From positions 22,259,960 to 22,323,959 of the forward strand of contig NC_031778.1 in the NCBI RefSeq assembly GCF_001522545.3: a DNA stretch of 64,000 nucleotides, given 5' to 3'. A program made the position numbers and the translations under genes. This document shows positions 1 through 12,477 of the stretch, in pieces. Below the pieces are notes generated by a model. The model saw only the letters and a program-made list of their open reading frames with translations. It was not told the origin of the DNA and did not search any database. Within the stretch, counting starts at the first letter, position 1. Every line of letters begins with the position of its first letter. This DNA is from Parus major (Eukaryota; Chordata; Aves; Passeriformes; Paridae).

Positions 1-3000
1 AGGAGGCCGTGGCAGAGCCCAGCCTTGATGGAGACAGAGGGAGGATTTGCTGTCTTACAGCAAAGGTACCTGGAATACCTGGATAAACACCAAGAAAAGT
101 CACGGTGGAAACTAAAAACTGTACTGAAGTTTTCCTTAGAAATGGAGGGTGGGGGGAAAAGCCCTCATTCTGCAACAAACCAAATAGACATGGTGTGAAA
201 GTGGTTCCAGAGAGTCAAAGACTGTTCCATAAGAGGTGGATTGGCCAGGAAATAAGTAAAAAATATATAAAGTACACTGAAACCACTGAGTGAGGTTGTG
301 AAGGAATATTTGTGCACTGCCAAAAGTTTTCATTTCTACTTAATCTGGTACTGAAATGTCCCAGAGATTCAGTAAAAAATTGAAAATTTGTGTGGTTTTA
401 ATTTCCTTATAGTTTATAAATTTTACCAAAATCCCCATGGACCCTTTTTTTCCTTTCTTGTTGCTTTGTTTGACTGTATCCCATTGGAAAGAGAGTTAAT
501 AACTAAATAGAAAGAGTCTTGTTGAGATTATCATTGAGAGGATGAATATGAAAATGGAGATAATAAAGTGAGTACCTTTCTTCTCTTATCAGTATTAGAA
601 GCTCTTTCAGAGCGCTCTCAAAAATCTTTTTTCATATAATTCATAGATGGACAATGAGGTTTATTTTCCAACTCTTTAAGAGGGAAGATGGAATCAGCCA
701 CTTGCAAATTTCCATATAAACCTGCTTTTACATTTTGATTTTTCCTCTCCCTTCATGAGCTACTAGAGAAAGAAAATGGTCTGGAAAATATCTGTGTTCC
801 TTCTGGCACTGTTGCCATCAGAAATCCTTCACCAATTCCTGCTTTTCATCCTGTTTGTCAGTGCCCTTGGTGACCAGAGAGCAAAGACTTCCCGAAAGAA
901 AAGCAAAATCAATAGGAAGTTTATCTGATTCTCACTCAGATTCATTGCCTTCCCATCCTGCCTTCCAATCAGTGAAATTAATGGTTGAGAACCTGAACTA
1001 AAGGAAAGCCAAACAAGTTTTGTCCTGGAAAAGCTACAAGGCAAATTGCTGGCAAAGGGCAGGAAAAAGGAGAGTGCCCAGAAAAATCTGGAGAGTTCAG
1101 AACTTGGATTAAATCCAGGGGTTTGTGTCTGAAAGTGGATAAATGCAAGACATTTCTCTGAAGGGGCAGGAAAAAAGGGAATAACAAGCAGAAATAAAAT
1201 ACAGGAGAGCAGAACGGAGGGCAGTAATGCAGAAAAGATTCCGAGAGAGACAGCAGGTAACAAATTAAATATAAGTGAAATGTGAGGCTGTTAGGGGAAA
1301 ATGCCACAGCTATTTTGGAGTGCATTCCTCACAAGCAGAGAAAAGGGATAATGGCCATTCCCAAAGCCTGGCTGAGATTGGAACCAGGCTCTTTTGTTCA
1401 CTGGAGGAGAACCAGAAGGAATTAATGGTGCTGAGGAGCTGGAGGTGGCCAGGCACGAGGCCACCTTTTCCCCACAGGGAAAAGTCACCAGGGTTTTCCA
1501 GTGACCTGTGATGGCCAGGAGGGAATTCAAAGGATGCTGTGATGCCAGGGAGAGTTTGGAGAGAGAAGATCCATGCAGCACCTGGACAGGGCTATGATAA
1601 AAGCCTTTTCTGGTTTGTAGTGGCAGTAACTGCCTCTTAAATTGGAGGGGCTGAGGAACAATGCTCTCCTTGCAGAAGAAGAGTTATGTGCTCAAAAGAA
1701 TTCCCAGAAATTCAGGAAGGAGCTGAAGATCAGTTCAAATAGGTGAGATTTTCTGCACTGCCCCAGATTTTCTCTCCTCCTCCACAATTCACACCAATTC
1801 TCAGCACCATTTTTGTACCCAGGGAAGATCTGAAATCAGCTTTGTGTCAATCAGTAATTGAGAAGGAAGGTTTCATTTTTGGTGTGAATTCTGTCCTGTT
1901 TTGGGAGATTTCAAGTCAGGGAAGTGGAAGATAATTTTAGGGCTTTTGAAAAGTCCTTGGTGTGCATCAGAGATGATTCAGTCTGTCAGATAACTCCATA
2001 AAACCTGCACTATTTCTGGCACTTCAGATTATTTTCTATTAATATTTTCACCCCAAATACTTCAAAAATATTTCAGAACTCGTTAATGGATGTCAGCAAC
2101 ATTAATTGATGCAGAGACAAATTAGTGCAGGTTAACAAGTAACATAAAGTCCCTGGCTTAAAACAAATTATTCTTTAAAAAGTTGAGTTATTTGCTGTTG
2201 TATTCTGTAACAAATGTGCTAGAAACTTTCTTGCTAAACTCAGGCACTTGGATAAAGAATCTCAAATCTAAATCTCTTAATCTAATCTAATCAAATCTAA
2301 AATATCTTAATTAAATATCAAACTGATGTCCAAATTCTTCTTACATTTTCTGCTTTAACTTTCCATGGTTTTTGAGATCAGCCTCTTTCCCCATTTTTTC
2401 TTCTCCCATCCTCATTCCAGAACTTCAAGGTGCAAGAGATGGAGGAAAAAATATTAAGGATAAAAATCTTTCTGTCAGTGAAAGGTGAAGGGCTCTCAAT
2501 CTTCCAGTCATATTGGAAGTCACCTTCTAGGCAAGCTACAATAATTTTGTTAATTAAGACTTGTAATTTTTAAAGACATCCCAGTGATGGGATCAGGCAG
2601 TGACTCCACTTGGCTCAGATATCTCAATATATTTCTGGGTCTGGGTTTATAATTATGCTGGAAAATGCAATAACATTCTGGTGCATGATAGATTATGCTG
2701 TTCTGTGTTAGAAATTCAATATTCTTCAATAGCACTCATTTTTTAAAGCCCTTTGCAAGGGAAGAGGGTGATGAAACCAACAATCTCCTGCTTTTTTTCA
2801 GCCTTCTTAATTCTTAATGCTTGAGGCAAAATAGTTCTAAAATTACCTTGTAGATGCTTTCTAAAATCCTCTCTCACATTTGTTTTCTGCTTGAATCATA
2901 CTTTTATTACTGTGAAATAAATAAATACATTCACATTATGCATATAACTCCCCAATTTCCTTTGAAGTATTTCTTACAGGAAAAAAAAGGCTTTGATAGA

Positions 3001-3117
3001 GGATGTCTAAACATTTACAGATTTTCACCAGAGCTACTCTGGGGTGTTATCATATTATTGTCCCATACTGGTGGGTTTGTTCAGGGGTTTTGGGGTTAGT
3101 TTGTTTAATAAATATTA
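1..3117. other. Non-coding unique sequence, no gene recognised
   Basis: AT-rich single-copy sequence with no convincing exon. At 829-1325 the + strand is purine-rich, which by itself opens two overlapping frames on the minus strand (144 and 115 codons, Phe/Leu/Ser-rich). Neither resembles a known protein and I treat both as spurious. A short degenerate AATCT-type repeat lies at about 2258-2310. Confidence 0.6.
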
Positions 3118-3250
3118 ATTCATAAAGTCACAGAATGGATTAGTTTTAGAGGGACTTTAAAGTCTGTCTCATTCCACCCCTGCCATGGGCAGGGAGACCT
3201 TCCACAGGACCAGGTTACTCCAAGCCCTGTCCAGTTCTTGGTGAAGTATT
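3118..3250 (-). mobile_element. CR1 LINE 3'-end fragment
   Basis: The + strand shows the reverse complement of the avian CR1 3' UTR: a 'cataaagtcacagaatgg' edge, then 'ccacccctgccatgggcagg', 'accttccac' and 'ccaagccctgtccag'. The element therefore points to the minus strand with its 3' terminus near 3118. It is 5'-truncated, as CR1 copies normally are. The copy is diverged, for example 'tagttttagagggac' where the consensus reads close to 'ggttggaagggac'. Confidence 0.8.
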
Positions 3251-3514
3251 TTGGGATGTGAGACAACAATTTTTACATGAGCAGTTAATTAATTTATTCT
3301 TCAGTCCGAATTTTTTGGATAAAATTAAAAAAAATTTTTTTAATATTAAAAAGAATTTGTTAATTGAAATCATTAAAGCAGATTTAGTGCATCTGTGACT
3401 TGGCACACATGGGAGAGGGAAGAAATTTCTCAAAAATCCTTGCTTTTCTTCTGGCTAGTGCCTAATTTCACTGTTGATCCACTTGCCCTTGGAGACTCAG
3501 TCCATAAATCCCTT

Positions 3515-3655
3515 GAATTATCCCAAGCCCAAGGCCAGGCTGGATGTGGATTGGAACAACCTGGGGCAGTGCGAGGTGTCCCCATGGCAGGGGTGGCACT
3601 GGATGGGATTTAATGTCCCTTCCAACCCAAACCCTTCTGGGATGCTCTGGATAAT
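3515..3655 (+). mobile_element. CR1 LINE 3'-end fragment
   Basis: Sense-orientation CR1 3' end: 'aaggccaggctgga', 'ggaacaacctggggcagtg', 'ccatggcaggggtgg', then 'gtcccttccaacccaaacc' near 3617. It lies about 265 bp from an oppositely oriented copy and shortly before an assembly gap. CR1 copies of this kind create shadow open frames on both strands here; none is a gene. Confidence 0.88.
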
Positions 3656-3811
3656 TTCCTGGCAGCCGTTCCTCTGGAATTCCTCCCCTCTCCAGATGTG
3701 AAATTGGGGTGGGGTTACCCCCAGAAATGCACAACAGAGCTGCTGTGAGAAGAGGATAAGGACAGGAAAAGCCACCCAGGGGAGTTTGGATCTGCAACAC
3801 CTGCAGAAGGA

Positions 3812-4392
3812 NNNNNNNNNNNNNNNNNNNNNNNNNNNNNNNNNNNNNNNNNNNNNNNNNNNNNNNNNNNNNNNNNNNNNNNNNNNNNNNNNNNNNNNNN
3901 NNNNNNNNNNNNNNNNNNNNNNNNNNNNNNNNNNNNNNNNNNNNNNNNNNNNNNNNNNNNNNNNNNNNNNNNNNNNNNNNNNNNNNNNNNNNNNNNNNNN
4001 NNNNNNNNNNNNNNNNNNNNNNNNNNNNNNNNNNNNNNNNNNNNNNNNNNNNNNNNNNNNNNNNNNNNNNNNNNNNNNNNNNNNNNNNNNNNNNNNNNNN
4101 NNNNNNNNNNNNNNNNNNNNNNNNNNNNNNNNNNNNNNNNNNNNNNNNNNNNNNNNNNNNNNNNNNNNNNNNNNNNNNNNNNNNNNNNNNNNNNNNNNNN
4201 NNNNNNNNNNNNNNNNNNNNNNNNNNNNNNNNNNNNNNNNNNNNNNNNNNNNNNNNNNNNNNNNNNNNNNNNNNNNNNNNNNNNNNNNNNNNNNNNNNNN
4301 NNNNNNNNNNNNNNNNNNNNNNNNNNNNNNNNNNNNNNNNNNNNNNNNNNNNNNNNNNNNNNNNNNNNNNNNNNNNNNNNNNNNNNNNNNNN
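3812..4392. other. Assembly gap (581 N)
   Basis: A continuous run of N. Open frames that appear to cross it are artefacts of unknown bases. The flanks show no tandem repeat, so the cause of the gap cannot be read from the sequence. Confidence 1.
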
Positions 4393-5900
4393 CTTGGGCA
4401 GCTTCAGGCAGACTCGATTATCTCTCCACTGCACTGTGGTAGTCTCTGCACTGTATTTTATTATCTTTTCCTCCAGGGAGGAAGGAAATCCTCTCCTTGC
4501 TGTTTCTCCTTGTGTGCTGAGTCAGGGTCAGGCTGGGCTTGGTTACACCCCACTGGCTCCATCCACATCCTTCACTTAACAACTTCTTAATAGTGGAGCT
4601 CCTCTTAGACACTCAATTTTAAATGAAAATAAATAATAACCCCTCAGCCATCCCTTTTGGAAGGAATTTCTCATTAATATTTGTTCTTATGCAGGAGATG
4701 TTTGCTCCATAAAGACAGCTGACATTTAAAATTCAATCAATTATAATCTCACTTCAGATTTTGTGCTAACAGAACCAAGCACGAGCAGTGTGGAATGGTT
4801 AAATTATAATACAATTAGGAATAATAGCTGCTTTAGGTCATAATATTGTTAAATAAAATTAAGCTTTGAATTAATTGTTTCAGATGTTTCGAGCTGACAA
4901 CTGTTTCAAGTCAGATTTCAACAGGTTTTCAGCTCAGATTTTACCCATTAAGAATAGATTCTTTTACATATGAAGAACAGTTGTTTTTATCTGTGTTTTA
5001 TCTGTGATTCACTGGATTCTTTTGCATTTTTTAAAGAAAAAAATATCCTGACTGAGTAAGTAAGAATGACCCAGCATAATGTCAAACACATAATCGTAAA
5101 ATTATGTGACATGAAGTGAGAATCACTTAAATTAAAAAATAAACTAAACTATTACAATGCAATTAGAATAGAAAATAGATTTAGAAACAAAACCTCAATG
5201 CCTGATTGTTAAATTTTGAAAATGGACCCACATTTGTGAATATCAAGGAACTGCTCCAGATTATTTGGTGTATCTGAGGCAGGATCCTCTGTAACAGAAG
5301 CTCTGAGGAAAACTGGGATTTCTTTCCCTTTTTTTTTCCATAGGCAGGACACACATAACAACCAGGGTGTTTTATTAAATGCTGCATCTTTAAAAAATAG
5401 TGCTTGTACAGTGAAACCATCCTGACTGTTTTCCCAGCCATCTCTTGGGAGCAAAGAAATAAGAGAAGGAGATAAGAACATTAAATTGAATGAGTCCTGC
5501 AGTTAAAGGTTTTGTAAACTCCCTTCCTTCACAGGTTGTTATGAGCTCCAGTGACTGTTCCCACCTAGGTCAAGGCAAAACAGCTTTTACTGGGAAAAAA
5601 TATTTATTCCTTCCACAAAAATATTCTGATTTCTTCCCCAAATCTCAATAACCTTTCCAACTTGTTGATTTCTTTTTAAATTCTTTTTTGATTACCAATT
5701 AAATGTGATTTTTATTATTCCCCCCCTCCTCCCTGGCAAAGCTCAGTTTTACCAGTTTGCCAGAAGAGTTAAGACTTTTTTTATTCCTCCTTTTTTTAAG
5801 TACTTTATTTTCTATTCTTCTTTTAGAGCTGATAAACCTGAACTGGGGTAACAAGCTCAGTCACAACTGGAACTCGGGGTATTTACCATGATTAACCAGG
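4393..5900. other. Non-coding AT-rich sequence
   Basis: Single-copy AT-rich sequence containing many TAAT/ATTA cores (for example 4720-4870 and 5130-5180). No exon, RNA gene or repeat is recognised. Confidence 0.55.
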
Positions 5901-6080
5901 ATAATAATAGTAATAGTAATAGTAACAGTAATAATAATAGTAACAGTAATAATAATAGCAATGATAGCAATAATAGCAATAATAGCAATAATAGTAATAA
6001 TAGTAATAATAATAATAATAATAATAATGGTGTAATAACAACAACAACAATAATAATAATAATAGTAGTGATAATTATTT
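5901..6080 (+). repeat. Trinucleotide repeat (AAT/TAG/AAC/AGC variants)
   Basis: About 180 bp of trinucleotide repeat. AAT units are interspersed with TAG and AGC, then a pure AAT run, then ACA and ATA units. It translates as an apparent Asn/Ser homopolymer frame starting at 5888, which is a by-product of the repeat. The ordered change of unit type along the tract suggests an old, interrupted microsatellite. Confidence 0.95.
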
Positions 6081-9000
6081 AATTTGGCAGCCCCTTTTTC
6101 TTACACTACAGGGACGTGTCCATAGCATTGAATAGAATCCCAGTGAAGCCCTGCTGGATCTCTTGGGATGTGTCACAATAACACTGGGCAAATGAAATGA
6201 AAAAAATGGGTCTTGAAAGTGTTTCACACCCAGCTGAATTATAATTTTAGCAGGACTTCCTGTCCCTCTGGCTCTCAGTGAGGTGTGACCCTCTGAACAC
6301 CCTCCAGAGCCCTCTCATTTTGCTGTGATGAGCTTCCAGTCCCATCAATTTAGAATCCTGTGCATCACCATCTCTGGGAGATGCTGAAAGCCTTTTCAAG
6401 CCTCTCCCTGTGACCTTGGAAGAGCAATCCTGTGCTTCTGCACCTCCAGAATTGCTCTCAGAAACCTTTCAGAGGGCACTTCTGCCTGCTGGCCCCAATA
6501 ACCAGTGCCACGGGCTGGCAGAGGCTGTGATCTCCTCAGGTGGCACCTGGAGGAAAACTCCTCACCAGGAAAATTGCATCAGGAGGGGAAGGGGAGGGGG
6601 AGAGAAGAAAGTTTGAATAATTTCAGCCAGGGAGAACAATCAGCTCATGGGCTGAGGGCAGGATTTGGGCTGAGGCCATGCCCAGGAGGAGCTGTGGTGC
6701 TCTGGGAAGTTGTGTCTCCTCTCAGGAAGGTTTTCCCTCATTTCTTTAATGCTCTTTTGCAGCCCTGCCCGAGCAGGATGGGCAAACCACGCCGTGGGAT
6801 GCAGCACCTGGAAAAGCTCCCTCCTCTCTCCCCATTCTTGTGTAACTCATGGAGAAATCCCTGGGAGCAATGCTGTGACTGAATTGGAGAGATTGAACTT
6901 GAAGAATTCTTTTGCAAGGGAAAGAGATATTAAAAAAAAGGGAAAATGGCCATAGGGTTGCCATTCTCCAGCTTTTCTGTCTTTCCTCCTGAAACAACTC
7001 AACTGGCTGATGTTTCTTGCCTGTTTTTCCCTGATCTGAGGCTCCTGTTAATAAATATAAATTTGCATCTCCTCTGAATAGATCTGCAGCATTTCCTCTT
7101 AGACACTGAGAGACTCTCACTCTTTTTAGGATGAGGGAAAGGCTTGTCTTCCCTGTAATAAATCATATGCAGGCTCCAGGCAGACACTAAAATATGTGCA
7201 AGGCATTGGACACGTCTTGTCCAATTTGTGTTAAAATTTAGAGACAAAAGCTACCTGGGCAGAGCCTGCACTGGGCCAGGCTTTAGATGGACTTTTTAAA
7301 GCCTTGCTGGAAGGAGGATTTAACAGAGCACAGATTTCACATAAAGTATTGATCTCACATCTTTGTAACTTGGAGTTTTACTATCTTTAATCAACCAAAA
7401 GCCCATGTAGTTATTTTTCTTCTCTGATTTGACAAGCAGGCTAACATTAAGGTAGAAGTGTTATTAATACTGCGAGATGAGCTGAATGTACTGCATGCCA
7501 TTGGAGGGAAAGGTGGCCAGAAAAATGAAAAGGTGAAATTATGGGAACTGCAAGTACAGTTTATTGTGATGGCTGCAGCAAAGAAAATCCAGGGAGCAGC
7601 TGAAATTGTTCATGGTGTGTATTATCCAGAAACACATCTCAGGCACTCAGCTGTTGCCACTTGCACAAAATAGGTGATAAAGTGAAATATGAAGAGCCAC
7701 AGAGCCATCAGCCTCCTGTCCAAAGCCCAGAACGTGGCTTTCACCAAAGTAAATGGCCCAATATATTAATGGGGTTTAGTCAAGCAAAGGAAGCAGTGGA
7801 CTCTCAGTCAGGTTCTCCAGTCACTTTTATGTGAGGAGTGAAATAGTGTTTTCAAAAGTTTGAAAGAGACATATCTTGGCAATCCCTGGAAATGGCTTCT
7901 CTGTTAAGCTGGGCTGTGATTTATATGAATTAGTATCAGTCTGGCTCGGCTGTGAAATTAAATACTTCTAGTCCCAAGATGTTCAGGTAACTTTTATTCT
8001 TAATTTTCTTTTGATAGGTGTAGTGAGTACATTTAAAAGTGGAACAGTCATTCGAATTTTTCACAGAAAATACAGCTATGGATTTTTCTCTCCCTTAGTC
8101 CTTGGTGCTTTTTTTGTGGTTTTTTTTCCCTTTTCATGTAATAAAAGCTGACTTCTTCCTCTCTCCATCAGACCTGCTGTATATCTGCCTTCCTGAAGAA
8201 CTGGGCCAATCCTGCTTTTCCACCTGTATTCCAGGATTCTTGTAGCCAGAAAAATTTCAGCTGATACATATTTAATAACAACTTGTAGTCAGTTTATTGT
8301 GTCTGCATGTGCGAGGGTTTGGGGGGTTTTGTTCCTTTTTTTGATTTTTTTGTTATTGTGTATGGTTTGAATGGAGGTTTTAGGAGGGAATCCAGTGAAG
8401 AAACAACTGGCAGTATTAGGAAATAATTAACTCTGTCTATGAGAATTAAATGGTGGATTTTTTAATAGTTTAATCATGTACAAACCCACCACTGTGGATT
8501 TCTCAGAGCAAGGGAACACAACTGAAATTGTGTCTCTGTGCATTGCAGAGACCCAGGGCTGTGGTGCAGGAGTTCTGCTCAGCAGCAGGATTTGATTTAG
8601 GAGCTGGAATGTTCTAAAAGTGAGAAAGATGAATTCTGTGTTGGTGGGGGATATATCAGGGTGTTCTGTCATTAGCTCTGACTCTCATTGGCATATCCAT
8701 AACTTTTGTGGCTGTAAGAGAGAGCAGCAGTAAAACCACCTGGGTTTGGCACCGAGATAATCTGAGACAAAACAATTAGAGAGCAGCACCCCTCCAATAT
8801 TTCACAGAACTCTTGTTTTGATATCAATATTGTCAAACAAAAGTCACATCAATGTCACATCTCTCCAGGTGATGAGCTCTGACACTCTGAGATATTTTCC
8901 AAACCTGGAAATCTCCTTCCCAAGTCCTTGAAGGAATGATCCCCTTTTGTGGAAGAGCAGTCACCAGGTTCAGGTTGTATCTTTCATTTATGTTTTATTT

Positions 9001-9585
9001 CAATTGTGGATGCAGTGCAGGGGGTTTCCATGTAGGTTTTCATGTAGTGTTTTCAAAGCCAGACATCACTGTAGACAGTTTGGGGTTTATTGCCTTTTAA
9101 ATTAAAATTTGTGCTTGAATCAGGACAACTGGGGAAGAATCACCTTTAGCTAAATCCAACCAAAAGCTACACTTCAAACTTTTTTTGCTAATTTGGATGA
9201 TGAAATGCAGAGCACAAAGGAAGTGGAAGAAGTCAGTGATTTTTCCTCTTGATCCACAACAGGATCAGCTTCCCTGAGATATTTCTGAGGAATCTCAGTC
9301 CCTGAACTGGGATCTCTGTGCATTTTACAGAGGAGAAACTCCTCCAGCACCTCCCTTACAGGGCAACAAGAGCTGCTGAGATTAGCACTGCAACCACCTC
9401 CTGGCTTCACAAACCTCTTATCAGCTCCAGAGCTGAGTTCTGGAACTGTACAAGACACCCAGAAATGTTGGTGGCATTGCAGTATTTCTAATATAAACTT
9501 CAAGATATATTTCCTTTAAATACTCCCGGTCACAGGAGTATTGACACTGGTTTTTGCAGTCCTGGGAGATGTGTGCAATGCATTA
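6081..9585. other. Non-coding sequence, no gene recognised
   Basis: Mostly unique sequence. G+C rises around 6300-6900, where overlapping frames open on both strands without recognisable protein features. A frame open from 7440 to a stop at 7673 follows a plausible splice acceptor and is discussed as a finding. A poly-T and G/T patch lies at 8300-8360. Confidence 0.5.
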
Positions 9586-9589
9586 GTGA

Positions 9590-10440
9590 AAAATGACTGA
9601 TGGGTTTATTTTTCACCCATCTGAAACGCAGCAGAAGCTTTTCATGCTGCTGAAGCCACTGATGCCAACAGGGCCAGGGGTGCAGCAGATTGGAGGCCAC
9701 CTCATGAATCACTGCTGGTCCTTTCTCCAAGGGTTTGGCAGCCTTGGAAGGTTTCCTTGCAGAAATTGTGCTTTTTGTGAGATCCCAGCGCTGGGGAACA
9801 TAAATAATCATATGTCAGGCTCCCAGCATCTCCCCCTCAGAAGCTGTGACTGTTTGGACGGGGTGGAAGCGAGAGGTTTATCACAATCCATCAGCTGTGG
9901 ATCGGCGCACGAGCGCCTTCAGCTCCCATCCTGTGTTTGCTCAATTTGCCAGCTCCAGGCTGCGGTGAGGAACCTGTTAGGAAGCCCCTGGAAGAGCTGT
10001 CTGGTAAATAGGATAATTTGTTACCCAGCAGAGAGAGGGGAAAGGGAGGTTTATGGTGCAGAGCTCTATCAATAAGTGCTTGGGTTTCAATCACAAGTGC
10101 ATCGCTTTTTTATTTCTCCACATAAAGTGATAATGAAGAATGATGACCTCATGTCTAGACCTAAGCTTTTAACTTTGTTGCAGCTCTGGGGGCTTTAATG
10201 TTTTTTCAAAAAGCAATCAATCAAGTGCCAAAACCTGTCTGGCTAATTACCTCTGAGACTTTCGAAGACTCTCCACTCCTTTCTCGGAGAAATGTAGTAT
10301 TTATAAATTGCTTTGTGGAAGCACAAACCAGGTTATGGCCTCTTCTCCTCCTCACCTTGTTTTGCTTCTGCTCTGTGCTTAATGGAAGTGTTAATGTTGT
10401 GAATCTCAGCTTCTGATGGTGTTTCTGGCTGAGATCACCT
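9590..10440. promoter_or_regulatory. Candidate conserved non-coding block
   Basis: Within AT-rich surroundings this block keeps several CpGs (for example 'ggatcggcgcacgagcg' near 9900) and is rich in homeodomain-like cores (TAAT) and E-box or TATG elements such as 'aataatcatatg' near 9804. A 160-codon frame is open across 9593-10075 but resembles no protein I know. This texture is typical of vertebrate enhancers, but conservation cannot be tested here. An unknown exon remains possible. Confidence 0.3.
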
Positions 10441-10794
10441 GTTTTCTCCTGGAAAATAAAACAACAAAACGTGTTTATCTCATGAGATGAGGATATCTCG
10501 GTTGTGAGTGTTTGGGGGAGGGAAATGAAGAAATGCACACCCAAAGGTTTGGTGTCACCCAGACCCAGCGAAATGCATGGCAAAAAGGGTTCTTTGACTA
10601 GATTTGAAATTTCTTTTCTCTCTTTATTAATCCAGAGGTATTTCAAATAGAATAATATATAATCAAGGTTAAACAAAGGAGAGGAAAAAAGGAAAAAAAG
10701 CAGAAACTGATTTCTGTGAGTCTGGAAGTTCAATTTCCTGCTTCAAGCAGGGCAAAGCTCAGTCCTACAATGGGGACATGAAGGCTTTCTTTGC

Positions 10795-10885
10795 CAATCC
10801 ATTCCAATCCTTGGTCACTGCCCCAGTGAAGAGGTTTTTACTTTTTTATCTCCCTACCTGCTCAATATCTCTCTGCAACTGAGCA
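10795..10885 (-). mobile_element. Possible diverged CR1 fragment
   Basis: The + strand segment 'ttccaatccttggtcactgc' and then 'cagtgaagaggtttttac' resembles the reverse complement of the CR1 region upstream of the 3' UTR, where consensus copies read roughly 'ttccagtgcctcaccaccct' and 'cagtaaagaatttcttcc'. The match is imperfect and no CR1 tail adjoins it, so the call is tentative. Confidence 0.3.
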
Positions 10886-11040
10886 GCACAGACCAGCAGG
10901 ATCTCAGTAAAAGTGAGCTAAACAAGGTGCTGGGTTTGGTCCAGGTACTTGAATTGTTCTTTTTTTCCATCTTTCTCTAATACTTTTAAACACTTCTACA
11001 TCAGAGACAGAATATTTGCAAATGTCCCATCCCCAAATGT

Positions 11041-11103
11041 CTTGGGTTGGAAATAAATAATCTTTAAAGTTCCCTCCAACCCAAGCCATTTTATGAAATG
11101 TTT
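11041..11103 (+). mobile_element. CR1 3'-terminal remnant with inverted repeat
   Basis: The segment 'ccctccaacccaagccattt' followed by 'tatgaaat' matches the last bases of a sense CR1. The preceding 'cttgggttgga' (11041-11051) is the exact reverse complement of 'tccaacccaag' (11075-11085), giving an 11-bp stem with a 23-base AT-rich loop. It may be the junction of two CR1 tails inserted head to head. Confidence 0.5.
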
Positions 11104-11524
11104 CTATTTTGACCAAAATAATAATATATAACTTAAAAAAAAAAATAAAAAAGGGTAACTTTTCTGTAAGCATTGTCTTTAGTGGAACAGATTAAATGTC
11201 AAACCCAACATTTCAGTCTTGTGGTGCTCACACTTGTGAAAACCCAGACAGCAGTTATGAGAAATTCAGAGAAATAATCTACATAGGAAGAAACAAAGCT
11301 GAGATCTCTGAGCTCTCTGCTGAAGAGAAAAATAATCTGAAATTTCAGGACATTCGTAGCAATCCATCCATTTTTATAGAGCAGCTGCTGCTTCTGTTTG
11401 GGTTTTAAAAATTCAGCTGTGAACTGTACGACTGCATCACCTTTATTTGAAGCACAGGGATATTTACTGCACTGAGCTCTTCAAGCTGGATTTTTGTCTA
11501 ATCCTTCAGAGACTGAACATTAAA

Positions 11525-11590
11525 CAGATCATAGGATAACTCAGATTCACAGGGACCCGAGGAGGATATTTAGTCCAAACTCTTGCTTTG
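11525..11590 (-). mobile_element. Old CR1 3'-end remnant
   Basis: The + strand reads 'gatcataggataactcagat', then 'gggacccgaggaggatattt' and 'agtccaaactcttgc'. This parallels the reverse-complement CR1 tail (atcatagaat ... gaaaggacc ... agtccaac ... ctgc). Divergence is high, implying an old insertion on the minus strand. Confidence 0.4.
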
Positions 11591-11599
11591 ACTAATTAA

Positions 11600-12455
11600 C
11601 ATGCACATTTTCTTGTCAGTCTGAATATAAGTGGGAAAATCTGAATATTTTTGCTTTATATTTTTCCCAAACTCGAGATTGTGCTGCCCAAACACTCCTG
11701 AAATAATGGGTGTCAGAAATGCCCTGAGCTTTTTAATTAATACATTTAATATGTGCGATGCTATTTGCGTCAATGAAACTTCAAATGATGGAGAGTTTGA
11801 AGTTTGTCATTAATTTAAATACAATGAAGTAAACACACAGTTTCTAATCACATGAACTAATTTTTTCTCCCAATAAACTGAAGTATAACTCCAATATTCT
11901 TAGAGCATCAACAAAATCAGGGAATGATTGCAACTGGCATTCATAACAAGCACTAGTTATGGTTGATGTATGAGATAATTATAATGCTTTGCAGGAAAAT
12001 CTAATAAATCCCAGAACAGTTACTCTGTAAAACCTATTTTTATGGAAATTAGGGTGTGAATATCGCATCTATTACAGAAGAGGCTGCACAGGCAATTCTG
12101 ACAGCCTCAATCTGCAGCAGTGTCCACTCCTGAAAGGTAATTGTTCCTGAAGTTTTGCAAGGAGGAAATAACCGTGTTCCATTTCCTCAAGTGAAGGGCT
12201 TAATATTAAAATATGAAAATCTTCATAATTTGCACAGCTTGATGAACTTCTAAAGAGACACAGCTGCTCTGACACAGAGGTTTGGGAGCCTCAACAAATA
12301 GTGGGGGATGTAGTTTAATATTTTGGCAATAAATAATGTGCCGAGATTTGGAGTTAAACTCCTGATTTATAAGGAGTAACCAAGGTTTGTAGGGATATTT
12401 TTATTAGATATGAGTTCTACTCAACAACAGCCTTTATTTTTTATTCTAGAGTTGA
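11600..12455. other. Non-coding AT-rich sequence
   Basis: Single-copy AT-rich DNA. No exon, RNA gene or repeat is recognised. Confidence 0.5.
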
Positions 12456-12477
12456 AATGAAAATTCTCCCCTTTGGT

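Noticed and set aside
829..1325. Two overlapping minus-strand frames of 144 and 115 codons
   Set aside because: Explained by purine-rich + strand composition; Phe/Leu/Ser-rich with no recognised domain and two frames open at once.
3715..4442. Long open frames on both strands (218-239 codons) across 3.8-4.4 kb
   Set aside because: They consist almost entirely of unknown bases in the assembly gap.
5888..6082. Asn/Ser-rich small protein
   Set aside because: Pure translation of a trinucleotide microsatellite.
10221..10733. 170-codon minus-strand frame
   Set aside because: No recognisable domain; composition is Phe/Leu/Ser/Thr-rich as expected from an AT-rich random frame, and no supportive splice context.
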